Below are positions 1 to 10,357 of a stretch of DNA of 64,000 nucleotides, one piece after another. Origin of the DNA: Leptodactylus fallax (taxonomy: Eukaryota > Chordata > Amphibia > Anura > Leptodactylidae); the NCBI GenBank assembly GCA_947044405.1, contig CAMRHE010000012.1:8428001-8492000 (forward strand). The letters run 5' to 3'. The notes under the pieces were generated by a model that was given only the letters and a program-made list of their open reading frames with translations, did not search any database and was not told where the DNA came from. Position numbers and translations under genes: made by a program. Numbering within the stretch: position 1 is the stretch's first letter; every line of letters begins with the position of its first letter.

Positions 1-1010
1 ATTTACAGTAAATTGTTACAATGTCATCTGAAGCGTTGGATGAGACGAACGCCTATCAGCTCAGATTCTGTTTGCTCTAGCATTTCCTTCATCCTATTGT
101 TACTTGAATTACTCAATGCATGAATACAAGTGAATTCTGGTGTAAAAATCTGAGCTTCTTCTGCCTGAGGAATAGCATTCAAGCTATGCTACTTTCCCCA
201 AGGATGTTCTTAAGTAACATTTCTTTTATGAGATGGCAGTAGGTGGTGAATTAAATGCAACAACTATTGCCTATTGAGCAACCTGATGCAACAATTTATT
301 TTTCTTATTCAGGCAATTACTTTGATCTGTGTCTTTGGTGACATCTTGAGCATCAGTTGTCTATTAATATAAAAGTCATACTGAAGCTAAAGATGAAGAC
401 ACAGTAAAATATACTGTAACATACGTTAAACTAGAAGGTCTACATTCATGAATTATAAAATAACTACCTTCAATACAACAGTATAGTACAATACTGACAA
501 CTTGTATTATCTATATACATTTACTATTACACCAATAGAAATCATATGGATACAGAAGGAAAAATGTATTCTAATGTATCACAAGTAAGTATATTATTAT
601 GTGTTTTTATTATCCAGTACCATACAGGGCTCTCTGTTGTTTTAGCCAAATCTATCTTAAAAGATACTATTTAGATAGGGGCTGTATGCCCCACGTGTCA
701 GCAGAGAGCCGTTCAGTCATGACAATGTTAACAATTCATGGACTTGTTATCCATACAAGAGAAATAAAACACTGATATTTCCTTTCTGTCAGTTACCACT
801 TATACCAAGTGTCACATAAATATGTGATGTAAAAGATATTACAAAAATGTTAAACAGAAAAAACACAATTCTGGAAGAAAAGACCAGGTGTCCACAATCC
901 CAAAAGACATATACAATCCTTTCCTTGTTTGAAGAGGTAGAAGTGGTTAAGATGTGCTGTATATATATAGTTGGCATTTTATTACTCCATGTAAATAAGT
1001 ATTTCTAGAT
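1..1010. other. Unannotated AT-rich stretch
   Basis: No gene or clear repeat is visible. A weak inverted pair (GGCTCTCTG near 629 and CAGAGAGCC near 701) could mark a small decayed foldback element. If the FAT4 exon call is right, this is intron downstream of that exon. Confidence 0.4.
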
Positions 1011-1013
1011 GAC

Positions 1014-1048
<35 letters not shown>
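1014..1048. repeat. (AGAT)n microsatellite
   Basis: About nine uninterrupted copies of the tetramer AGAT. A much shorter copy of the same motif occurs at about 24147-24165. Confidence 0.95.
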
Positions 1049-1077
1049 CCTCTGCTTTTACAAATGCAAAACAACTA

Positions 1078-1276
1078 AAACTAGGTACACTCTTGCGCCG
1101 GGCTCTCCGCCGTTTGGGTCCCCCGAACAGTTACCCACGGACACTTGCAGACCCCATAGATTATAATGGGGTCTGCCGAGTTTCCACTTTTTTAAACTGA
1201 AACCGGACGATTTTTGGCGGAATCTGCGGCGGAGTCTACCATGGAGACTCTGACACAGATGTGAACCTAGCTTTAC
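1078..1276. mobile_element. MITE with CTAGGTTCACA-like inverted ends
   Basis: The left end CTAGGTACACTCTTGCGCC is mirrored by GTGAACCTAG at the right end, giving a roughly 200-base element. It is GC-rich compared with its flanks and has no coding capacity. It belongs to a loose set of short elements in this window whose ends resemble CTAGGTTCACA or AAGGCCCCACG. Superfamily is unknown because no clean target duplication can be read. Confidence 0.5.
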
Positions 1277-1499
1277 AGTGCAGTGAATATGGGCAGATGT
1301 TTTTGGAGCCAGTATGAAAGCTATACTAACATCCAGCTGCCTGCATGTAATTTAGTAATGAACACTATCTATATACATGTCTAATGTAAGGCCAATCCAA
1401 CCACAGTTATTACATTATTATTTAATATCACAGAGCACCATCACACCTCTGCTCTGCACATACTGGCATACCAGCTAAAGCACCAGATGAATATAGACT

Positions 1500-1615
1500 C
1501 TTGTACAGAGCTGTACCTGGTTAACAGGAATTCCTGCTTTTGCAGGGGGTTGGACTCGATGGCCCTTGAGGTCCCTTCCAACTCAAACAAACAAACAAAC
1601 AAACAAACAAACAAA
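1500..1615 (+). mobile_element. CR1-like LINE 3' tail
   Basis: The segment around 1548-1583 contains GGGGGTTGGACTCGATGGCC followed closely by GAGGTCCCTTCCAACTC, the hallmark of CR1-clade LINE 3' ends in birds, reptiles and amphibians. The copy is strongly 5' truncated, as is usual for CR1, and has no coding sequence. CR1 copies normally finish in an ATTCTATG-type octamer repeat; this one runs straight into a CAAA repeat. The family call is from memory of the consensus. Confidence 0.6.
1584..1615. repeat. (CAAA)n microsatellite
   Basis: Eight copies of CAAA directly follow the CR1-like tail and may be its modified 3' terminus. Confidence 0.95.
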
Positions 1616-1639
1616 TAGCTTATCGGGGGAGGTAACAAC

Positions 1640-2540
1640 AGTCAAACTCCCTTCAAGCTAATATAGATGGCTTATCCTTAGTATTAAAGTCCCTTCAGAC
1701 ATAAAGTCTTTTTAATCATTATAAATGCCAAGACATGCTGAAATGCTGAAAATGAATGTATTTGGTAAGCTAGTATAGTAGACTACGTAATACGCCTTAA
1801 TAATGTATTCCTATATAATGCACTCAGAGGACTACATGTCAAGTAATGTTTGTTGACACATTTGTATTTGTAATGATAAATTAAATTCAGTACTAAAATA
1901 TTCATTTGATAGAAAACACAGATGGAATTCCATATGGAGAAATTAGCATTTGCCCTTGCAGAATTCCAATGTCTATGTGTAATATTGCACACATCTTGTA
2001 CTTTGATATTAAACATGATGTGTAATGTCGTCAAATATGCCATTATTAATAATATTATTTCATACTAATAATAATAATATTTCATTCACATACTGTATAA
2101 GAGAACTGCTGTTCCTGTCCTCAATTACTGAAATTACTTTTCAGCGTCATAAATCATACCCTCCACATGTATGTTTTTGGCAAATATACACATAGCATAT
2201 TCCTCTACTGCAGAATACTTGGCTGTCATCTGTAGTTTCTTTTTATGCTGTCTTCTATTCTGTTCCTATTCTACAAGTGCAACTGTTTAAGCCAGCGATA
2301 AACTCTAGATAGCTGTCAGCCAAACACTTCTATGACTGACAGCAAGCTTGCCTAACTCACTCATACACATACTCATTTGGCTCAGCCAAGCATTGCATGT
2401 GTACTGAACTGAGATAGGGGAGACATGAGGAGACTGGCAAAAGCTTATCTTCCCCAAAACAAAAGAATAAGACAGCTAAAATCCAATTGCCTGATCCTTA
2501 TCTCTTCTGATATCTGCTGTCAGTCAGAGGAGAGTCAGGA
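1640..2540. other. Unannotated AT-rich stretch
   Basis: Contains short AAT-rich runs near 2046-2085. No gene or identifiable mobile element is seen. Confidence 0.4.
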
Positions 2541-2546
2541 AACTGC

Positions 2547-2594
2547 CATATACATTAGATGGTCTGACCCACAGGTACACATCTAATGTATATT
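2547..2594. repeat. Short inverted repeat
   Basis: Arms of about 14-15 bases (CATATACATTAGATG and CATCTAATGTATAT) are separated by roughly 18 bases. The right arm's neighbourhood (TAATGTATATTGCCAGCTTT) recurs near 20870-20893, so this is probably a fragment of a dispersed element. Confidence 0.6.
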
Positions 2595-2789
2595 GCCAGC
2601 TTTATTCTAACTTAAGAGGCCTCATTTAGAGGCATTAGATTTAATAATGTGCAGCACATTGGTGGATACTTATGAAGAAAGGTGTATTCAATGGCAGTCT
2701 TCATATCCCTGGCACCAAAGGATGAGCTGCCTTCCTTATGACGAGGCGCACACCTCTTCGTAAATGCAGCGGCTCCTCTGCCAGATCAT

Positions 2790-3340
2790 GCACCCAGGGC
2801 TGCTTTAACCATAGGGCCAACGTTGCACTTGCACTGGGCCCCCAGGGCAGTGGGTCTGGGCTGCCCAAACTCAAGTTGAAGACAGTGATGAAGTAGGGAG
2901 CTGCCAGCTCCCTGCTTCACCACCCGGTCACTTTGTTGTCATGAAACTGTGGGGGGCAACCTTGGGGGCGAGCATGACACTGTGGGGGCAACATGAGGGG
3001 AACATGACACTGTGTGGGCAACTTGATGAGGACATCTGGGGAGGTGGGGGGACATGATACTGTGGGGGCAACCGGGGGGGGGGGGCACATGAAACTGTGG
3101 GGGTAACCTAAGGGAGACATGACAGTGTGGGGGCAACTTGGGGGGACATTATGAGGGGCATTATATTGTATGGGGCCACTAGGAGGCATTATACAGTGGG
3201 AGAGCCACTAAGGGGCATTATACTATATGGCGTTAGGGACATTATAATTTGTGCAGGTTAGGTATTGCTAAGTGGTGGTGATGGGGGTGCCCACTTATGA
3301 AACCTTTGCACAGGGCCCACCAATGTGTTAAAACATCTCT
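2790..3340. repeat. GC-rich composite dispersed repeat
   Basis: Starts with a GGGCTGC...GGGCCAACGTTGCAC...ACTGGGCCCCC block, continues into the minisatellite at 2940-3250, and ends with CAGGGCCCACCAATG. This combination of GGGCCC-rich text and minisatellite resembles the composite at 62955-63875. No coding sequence is supported; short proline-rich open frames here are by-products of the repeat. Confidence 0.55.
2940..3250. repeat. Degenerate ~30-33-bp minisatellite
   Basis: Imperfect tandem units of the form CATGACACTGTGGGGGCAAC plus a purine-rich spacer. One unit is expanded by a G12 run at 3074-3085. The array decays into GGGCCACTAGGAGGCATTATA-type units at its right end. Those late units closely match the 31-base minisatellite at 63659-63875. 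Confidence 0.75.
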
Positions 3341-3928
3341 GCCTGCGTCTGTGGTGATTTCAATGATCATTTGCACCAGTAAACTGGCATAAATAGTATT
3401 GAATGCATTACAACTCCCACGCCACTTGGGAGGCACAAAAACACAAATTGCTACAATAATTGTCGTAACTAGCATTTAAAGAGTTGCAAACCTTCGGTTT
3501 TCTGTGTAAATTCATAATAAATCTCCCCGTATGGCTCTCTGCAATAAATCTCTTATTCTAGCAGAGCCATACTTGTTTTAATAGTGGAGAATGGAAATCT
3601 GTTACATCATCATTACAAAGGTGACACAAACAGTTAATACAAATAAGGAAAAATATGCATCAGCCGGATGTAAAGCACTCAGCTATCTCCGATGCAACTA
3701 CTGAAGTGAATGGGAACGTTGTCCAGCACCAGTCATGCCCACATTGAGGCTGGCTGCGGTCAGGCTAAATGTGCAGCGGGGAGGTCCTCCCGTTCCCACT
3801 TCGTGGGATAACCCCTTTAACATTAAAGTTGTTATTTATTAAAGACTAATGTATATCTGTTTTTCCTCTTGGTGTCCTATTACCATCCCATATTTGAAAT
3901 AAAAAAGGGAAAAGAAGATTAGAAATAC
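3341..3928 (-). other. Intron downstream of the FAT4 exon
   Basis: Non-coding. ACCCCTTTAA at 3811-3820 is an isolated right end of a TTAA-type MITE; the matching left end is not recognisable. The sequence next to the exon provides the splice donor, which reads GTATTT on the minus strand. Confidence 0.5.
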
Positions 3929-4060
3929 CTCATCAGCATCTGTTGCAGTCAACTGCATTATTTTTGATCCATCTCCAATGTTTTCTTCTACGGTGAGGTC
4001 AAGAATATCTGTTGGAAATACTGGTGGGTTGTCATTTATATCCTGAAGTGTGATTTCCAC
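3929..4060 (-). CDS. FAT4: FAT4 internal exon (cadherin repeat junction), partial gene
   Basis: A 44-codon internal exon of a giant cadherin. It encodes the end of one extracellular cadherin repeat, the calcium-binding linker DINDNPPVF (residues 7-15 of the exon), and the first strands of the next repeat through a VEEN motif and ATDADE. The match to the FAT4 sequence I remember is near-identical, with about two substitutions. FAT4 is a single-pass membrane protein that binds DCHS1 on neighbouring cells and acts in planar cell polarity and Hippo signalling. Splice sites fit: minus-strand TTCTTCTGCAG precedes GTGGAA, and GATGAG is followed by GTATTT. Both ends fall between codons (phase 0-0), so the exon is symmetric. 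No other FAT4 exon is visible in the window. Another FAT or Dachsous paralogue is possible but less likely. Confidence 0.9.
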
Positions 4061-4381
4061 CTGCAGAAGAACACATAACAACTGGTCACAAAGCTATCTA
4101 CAGATTACATTATCTGTGTATGTAATGTAAGATATTGTTCAACAATGGCCCAATGGTGGAAGAAAGTCTCCTGAACCTATTATTTTCAGTGAGTCTGGGC
4201 GGCTAAAGCTCCATTCACATCACTATTTTTTTTTGTACATCCATTTAGCATATCCGTTTAATAGATGCAAAAAAACGGAACACAAAAACAAGGACACAAA
4301 AACAGAAGAAGAAAGAAGGATCAGGCATGTTGAATTTTAATCTTTCATTCCTATAAAGAGAAGCTTATTCCCCTCTCCCCA
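4061..4381 (-). other. Intron upstream of the FAT4 exon
   Basis: Carries the splice acceptor (pyrimidine-rich tract and CAG at 4061-4066). No other feature is seen before the foldback element at 4382. Confidence 0.6.
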
Positions 4382-4793
4382 TTAAAGCAGCAATCCATTT
4401 TTATTGCCCCCCTCATTTCTACACTAGTGGTTCAGTGGGGTGGTGTAAAGGTTAAACTTACTAGTTGTGCCATTTGGCAGATATATTGACCCACACTGCC
4501 TCAGTTGACCTGGTCCTTAGCTGCCAGGGGTCACTGTCTTATTTACTGAGCCAAAACTCAGGCTTTCAATACATTCCTATGGAGCAAGGGTCTCATAGGA
4601 ATGTATTGACCTGCTTTAATAAATAAGGCAGTGACCTCCTGCAGCTCAGAATCAAGTCACATGGGGCAGCAGAGCAATGTATCTGCTGATAAAAACAACT
4701 AGTACGTTTAACCCTTATACCACCCCATTCAACCAGCAGAAACCATGTAGAAACGAGGGGGCGATAAAAAAAAAAAGTGGACTGTTTCTTTAA
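4382..4793. mobile_element. TTAA-ended foldback MITE (T2/Kolobok-like)
   Basis: The whole 412-base element is one imperfect inverted repeat. The left end TTAAAGCAGCAATCCATTTT is mirrored by a right end reading TTAAAGAAACAGTCCACTTT on the other strand. The exact midpoint (4587/4588) is the loop of a perfect 15-bp hairpin, arms 4567-4581 and 4594-4608. There is no coding capacity. TTAAAG ends fit the T2/Kolobok elements of Xenopus; piggyBac-type MITEs also use TTAA and cannot be excluded. Confidence 0.75.
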
Positions 4794-4836
4794 AAACATA
4801 TGTATTGGTATATTTAGACCTACTATACAGTATATA

Positions 4837-6455
4837 CAGTCATATGAAAAAGTTTGGGCACCCCTATTAATCTTAATCATTTTTAGTTCTAAATATTTGG
4901 GTGTTTGCAACAGCCATTTCAATTTGATATATCTAATAACTGATGGACACAGTAATATTTCAGGATTTAAATGAGGTTTATTGTACTAACAGAAAATGTG
5001 CAATATGCATTAAACCAAAATTTGACCGGTGCAAAAATTTGGGTACCCTTATCATTTTATTGATTTGAATACTCCTAACTACTTTTTACTGACTTACTGA
5101 AGCACAAAATTGGTTTTGTAACCTCACTGAGCTTTGAACTTCATAGCCAGGTGTATCCAATCATGAGAAAAGGTATTTAAGGTGGCCAATTGCAAGTTGT
5201 TCTCCTATTTGAATCTCCTCTGAAGAGTGGCATCATGGGCTCCTCAAAACAACTCTCAAATGATCTGAAAACAAAGATTGTTCAACATAGTTGTTCAGGG
5301 GAAGGATACAAAAAGTTGTCTCAGAGATTTAACCTGTCAGTTTCCACTGTGAGGAACATAGTAAGGAAATGGAAGACCACAGGGACAGTTCTTGTTAAGC
5401 CCAGAAGTGGCAGGCCAAGAAAAATATCAGAAAGGCAGAGAAGAAGAATGGTGAGAACAGTCAAGGACAATCCACAGACCACCTCCAAAGAGCTGCAGCA
5501 TCGGTCAACAATACAGCACACTTTGCACAAGGAGAAGCTGTATGGGAGAGTGATGCGAAAGAAGCCGTTTCTGAAAGCACGCCACAAACAGAGTCGCCTG
5601 AGGTATGCAAAAGCACATTTGGACAAGCCAGCTTCATTTTGGAAGAAGGTCCTGTGGACTGATGAAACAAAGATTGAGTTGTTTGGTCATACAAAAAGGC
5701 GTTATGCATGGCTTCAAAAAAACACAGCATTCCAAGAAAAACACTTGCTACCCACTGTAAAATTTGGTGGAGGTTCCATCATGCTTTGGGGCTGTGCGGC
5801 CTATCCCGGCACCAGGAATCTTGATAAAGTTGAGGGTCGCATGGATTCAACTCAGTATCAGCAGATTCTTGAGAATAATGTACAAGAATCAGTGACGAAT
5901 TTGAAGTTACGCCGGGGATGGATATTTCAGCAAGACAATGATCCAAAACACAGCTCCAAATCTACTCAGGCATTCATGCAGAGGAACAATTACAATGTTC
6001 TGGAATGGCCATCCCAGTCCCCAGACCTGAATATCATTGAACATCTGTGGGATAATTTGAAGCGGGCTGTCCATGCTTGGCGACCATCAAACTTAACTGA
6101 ACTGGAATTGTTTTGTAAAGAGGAATGGTCAAAAATACCTTCATCCAGGATCCAGGAACTGATTAAAAGCTACAGGAAGCGACTAGAGGCTGTTATTTTT
6201 GCAAAAGGAGGATCTACTAAATATTAATGTCACTTTTCTGTTGAGGTGCCCATACTTTTGCACCGGTCAAATTTTGGTTTAATGCATATTGCACATTTTC
6301 TGTTAGTACAATAAACCTCATTTCAATCCTGAAATATTACTGTATCCATCAGTTATTAGATATATCAAATTGAAATGGCTGTTGCAAACACCCAAATATT
6401 TAGAACTAAAAATGATTAAGATTAATAGGGGTGCCCAAACTTTTTCATATGACTG
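4837..6455 (+). mobile_element. Complete Tc1/mariner element (DD34E, IR/DR type)
   Basis: A 1619-base element flanked by TA at 4835-4836 and 6456-6457. Ends begin CAGTCATATG. Inverted repeats are about 212 bases long (4837-5050 and 6244-6455). Each contains an outer and an inner copy of a direct repeat, roughly AAAAAGTTTGGGCACCCCT and AAAAATTTGGGTACCC, the IR/DR layout known from Sleeping Beauty-type elements, where each direct repeat binds transposase. It encloses one uninterrupted transposase. The right flank is a TA-rich microsatellite (6456-6471), a natural TA target. Confidence 0.93.
5235..6227 (+). CDS. Tc1-like transposase, DD34E (330 aa)
   Basis: Cut-and-paste transposase acting in the nucleus on its own terminal repeats. 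The start is the ATG opening MGSSKQLS, because an earlier in-frame ATG at 5190 would add 15 residues unlike the family. An N-terminal helix-turn-helix region (about 10-48) is followed by a GRPRK motif at 59-63. Catalytic residues are visible as D143 (WTDET), D234 (QQDNDPKH) and E269 (SPDLNIIEHLW), with 34 residues between the last two. The frame is open to TAA and ends GGSTKY, typical of this family. The second DNA-binding subdomain looks about ten residues short at KELQH-RSTIQ, where relatives as I recall them have an alanine/glycine-rich linker. This may impair end binding. Activity cannot be judged from sequence alone. Confidence 0.92.
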   Translation: MGSSKQLSNDLKTKIVQHSCSGEGYKKLSQRFNLSVSTVRNIVRKWKTTGTVLVKPRSGRPRKISERQRRRMVRTVKDNPQTTSKELQHRSTIQHTLHKEKLYGRVMRKKPFLKARHKQSRLRYAKAHLDKPASFWKKVLWTDETKIELFGHTKRRYAWLQKNTAFQEKHLLPTVKFGGGSIMLWGCAAYPGTRNLDKVEGRMDSTQYQQILENNVQESVTNLKLRRGWIFQQDNDPKHSSKSTQAFMQRNNYNVLEWPSQSPDLNIIEHLWDNLKRAVHAWRPSNLTELELFCKEEWSKIPSSRIQELIKSYRKRLEAVIFAKGGSTKY

Positions 6456-6457
6456 TA

Positions 6458-7619
6458 TATATATATATATAAAAGGTAGTATCTTCTTCCTGCTATAACA
6501 CATCAAGTTTATTTATGTCCTATTGTGACAAAACTTTATTCGACACTAACTTTAATATTCTTAAATATTCAATATTATCTATTGACATTGGATATATCCA
6601 TGGGGAATTATGTACATGTAATAATGTACAGATCTTGTCCATATGGCCAAGTATATATGAAGAAATAATACTCCTCCCTCCTCTTTCCTTAACACTAAGT
6701 ACATTAGCAATTCAGATCCACATATTTCATTGCTAGTATAAAACACAGCCAAAGTATTTATACAGTAACTGTTTCTAAACGTTATCAGGGTAAGGTGGCC
6801 TTAGGGGCATTTGGACTTAATCAAGTGTAAATACAGTCCAAATTCACAGGCTCAGTGGCACATATCTGCCAAGCACTAGCTGAAAACAGCTATTCAGTCA
6901 CTGAAGAATGTAATTGACATACAGATGAGGGGAAATAAAACACTCTTTGATATGTTTATACATCCGAATCCCTCAGTGACAGAATACAAATTCCCCATTT
7001 TGTATGAATTTGCAGACCTTTTTTTTCACTCAGTACTACAAGCAAACAGACTTATTACTCCTCATTCAGTGACATCCTAGCATATGCCCCTTCTACATGT
7101 GACATTTACTTAGTCTTCAAGAAAGACTCAGGAACGGGTGATTATCACCTAGGCAAGGTTGTTTTACAAACACTCAGATATAGCTTTGAAAGACAGTATT
7201 GTTTGTTTTCTTAAGTGTGCATGGCCTGTAGATGCCTAACCTCTGATAAGGAAAAATTACACAACTGGTCAACCCCAGAGCAATTTATTCATTCACACCA
7301 CTGAGTGGCCACCAGCAAAAAAAGGACCACCAGTAAGACAAGACTTGGTTGCAACACCTCTAAATCTAGTAGCATTTGGCTCTGGTGCCCTGCATGACAT
7401 TTCACAGATGAACGGCTAGAGACATGCTGAAGTACTATCACCTTCCTTACAGGAAATCAGTTTGTGTAAATTGATGCTATGTGGAAAAATATACCTAAAC
7501 TGCTTTGTATAGAAAGTCTTTCTATATATCATACTTAGCAATGTGGAGCCATACTGCATAATGCTCTTAGACTCCAACTATGTTGGCAACTGCAGATACT
7601 ATTAGACTACATGAAATAA
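6458..7619. other. Unannotated intronic stretch
   Basis: Apart from the TA repeat beside the Tc1 element, nothing is recognised. Short open frames have no protein-like features. Confidence 0.4.
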
Positions 7620-7862
7620 TGGCTGTGTGACGTCCGTTAAAAAAACAGCAGCATTAAAAACAATATTAGTGAATGGGGGCTATTCACATGAGTGGTCAAA
7701 ATATAGATAATATCCTATTTTTGGCCGTTTTCATGGATCCCTTCATACACTCAAATTTATAGGGGATCTGTGAAAAAGGGTGCATCTTGGGTGCAAGACA
7801 GCTGTGAAAAATGAACGTTTGTTCACAGCTGTTTTGCAACTCAGTTGTCTGAATGTAGCCTT
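7620..7862. mobile_element. MITE with GGCTRYRTKYRGAC-like ends
   Basis: The left end GGCTGTGTGACGTCCGTT mirrors the right end, which reads AAGGCTACATTCAGACAAC on the other strand. The interior has another related pair. It resembles the elements at 61712-61917 and is non-coding. Boundaries are approximate. Confidence 0.5.
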
Positions 7863-7978
7863 ATGCACTCACGACACTAGGAACGTCAAAACATCACCAA
7901 AATATGGTACTATCTTCCAAAACATATCACTGCAGTTTACTGGGGAATAAAAGCCATGTCATTAATAGACTTTTTCCC

Positions 7979-8284
7979 TTAGGTGTTGTCTGGGCTCTGT
8001 GACATTTTTGATACTGATAACCTATAGGCAGAATAGGTCATCAACATCTGATACCCAGACCCTGCACTAATAAACTGTAATTGTCAGCCTCCGGGCGCAA
8101 AACTACATACAGTGGGCAGAGCTAGAAGCAGAAGCAGTCGTCTACTGTATATTACGGCCTGTCTCTTTCTGGCTCTGAAGGCTGGCTGGTAGAGCTGATC
8201 GGTGCGAAATCTCTGTGTTGGACCTCCATCGATTCTAAGGATAATAGTGGCAAAACAATCACAGAGCCTGGACAACCTCTTTAA
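7979..8284. mobile_element. TTAA-type foldback MITE, left end eroded
   Basis: Inverted arms of about 95 bases. The right end reads TTAAAGAGGTTGTCCAGGCT on the minus strand and matches TTAGGTGTTGTCTGGGCT at the left. The interior contains ATAGGTCATCAACATCTGAT, a phrase shared with the element at 26858-27214. Non-coding. Confidence 0.65.
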
Positions 8285-8448
8285 GGCTCAGGCCCCACGT
8301 TGTGTAAACACAGTGTTTTTTGTGGAGTGGATTTAACAGAAAAGAAACACTTAGGTGTCTCCTTTATTCTTATTTTTAAGCCACTCCTGATGCAGCAAAA
8401 ACTGCAACAAACAAGGATGCGTTTATGCAACGTGGGGCCTTATCCTAA
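8283..8448. mobile_element. MITE with AAGGCCCCACG inverted ends
   Basis: The left end AAGGCTCAGGCCCCACGTTG is mirrored by CAACGTGGGGCCTTATCC. It lies immediately beside the preceding TTAA element, sharing its terminal bases. It is the same family as the element at 38199-38467. Confidence 0.65.
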
Positions 8449-10040
8449 TACTGGATGCTGCTCAACACCATATATTGAATTCAAAAATTATCTGCAATCT
8501 AATAAACTTCTAGGACCTCTATCATTTTGTATAAATGTTGATAGCGGAGAAGACTCTTTTGTTGAGAATTTTCCTACACCTCTACTTTTAAGGGTGAAAA
8601 GATCATGACAATGAATTATCTGGACTTGTATCTTTGTGGTGTTATATGTACACTCCCTTTAATACTCAATGCATATTGTGGATGACAGATGCTTTTATCC
8701 AGACACTTACTTAGTGTGGCTTGTCATGTGTAAATCTTCGACCACAGTCTATACCCATATTTGCACTGCCTCCAGTGCCAAATACTCATTTACATGCTGT
8801 GTTTGTTTTCAGAAACTGATCGCTGACATATAGACAAGAAAGGAATAAAACATTCCTCCTATGTCCACTAAACATAGCAGATCGCAGCTACACAAACATG
8901 TTACATTCCATAGCAAAATCTATTGAGACCAAAAGAATTATAATCACCATTCCTTTGTCCCTGGCTACAATGTATATGCCCTTTCTCAAAGGTATTGTTG
9001 TTGGTTGGTCGTTCAACCCTTCATTGCCCGGAGATCTCAGTGGGCAGAAAAGTTCAAATAACTTGCAGCTAGTTAAAGCTCCAGAAATTTTCCAGCATTC
9101 AAGCTGATTACAAGGAAAGACACTGAGATTAATAGATGGCGAGGAATGCTATCTGGAAGCAGAGCGATTTAAAAAGGGAGACGGTCATATTTCAAACTGA
9201 AGGAAACTTGAAATACTACTGACACAGACTACTCCTTAACGTAACTTTCATTGCAAAAGCATGCATAACACTTAGAAAATCCATTTGAAGTGTAATTATA
9301 AAAATTAGATAAACCAGAATAAACACGCAAATGAACTTTCACAAATCTCACCAGCTAAGGGGAATGCAAAGCACAGCAGAATCTTAGGAGCATTTGTGGA
9401 GTAGGTCTGCAGAGCATTTCACTTGTCAAAACACTGTAGAGTGATGTACTGAAAACAAGGATGTTGTCCTTATTAGTAGTATTACAGTATCGGTATTTAT
9501 TTCATCATGTCAAAATAGATTGCACCACAAAAATGTCTATTTCTTCATATATCAGGTTATCTCAGTCTACAGCCATTATGGAGGATTGAACTGTATCCTT
9601 CAATTTGCAACTATGCTTGTTTTATGCATACAAAAAGACACTAAAAAAGAAGAAAAAAGTTACTTAGTGATTACTGGGAAGGTCCCATATGGATGACGGG
9701 ATTAGGTTATGGACCTCTGTCTGGTGTCAGGGGTACACACTACATTTTCATCCCATGTTCACCTGTAGTCACCAGTCAAAACCAACTCCATACATAAAGA
9801 CTGACAGGTTCTGATTTATGGCAACTACAGATAAAATCAAGTGCTCTGCCAGGCAAGGACATATCCCAGTGCAACGAACAGTTCACATAAGGATTAAAAG
9901 TTGATTTTATCATGTCAGTGGTTTAGAAATGATTTTGTTACTGATAAACTCCCTTTAAATGCTATGGATACCTTTGCATCAATTTTTTTTTAATAAAGCA
10001 TATATTGTGTGATAAAAAATATTGAAAATATTGGCTTCCA
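8449..10040. other. Unannotated intronic stretch
   Basis: CTCCCTTTAA at 9949-9958 is an isolated right end of a TTAA-type MITE. No gene is seen. Confidence 0.4.
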
Positions 10041-10357
10041 TTAAAAATTCTCAATTCTTTCTCTGTAGCATGCATGTGTTCTCTTATATTGCAGGCTGCA
10101 CAGTTCCACTTGGAGTGAAATCCATCAAACTCTTTCACAGCTTACTCTGTAGCCTTCATCTCTGCAATACTCTGAACTAAAATCTTTTTGCTTGGTTGTA
10201 AATATTCCATGTTGAATGATAATTCAGGAGAGCAGTTATAAGGGCTACAGAGTGAGCTGTCAGCTTATCTGATGATGTCAACTTATACGGCACTGAGCAG
10301 CCTGCAATGTATAAGAACACATGCAGGCTACACATGACAAATGACTGAGAATTTTTA
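10041..10357. mobile_element. Foldback element, ~317 bp
   Basis: Nearly the whole segment is an imperfect inverted repeat with arms of about 130 bases. TTAAAAATTCTCAATTCTTT at the left mirrors TGAGAATTTTTA at the right, and GCATGTGTTCT...ATTGCAGGCTGC appears in both orientations. The right terminus is not a clean TTAA. Non-coding; family unknown. Confidence 0.65.

Noticed and set aside
2917..3189. Proline/cysteine/histidine-rich open frames
   Set aside because: Translations of the degenerate minisatellite at 2940-3250, with no other coding signal.
5321..5730. Minus-strand open frames of 89-101 codons
   Set aside because: Antisense shadows of the DD34E transposase.
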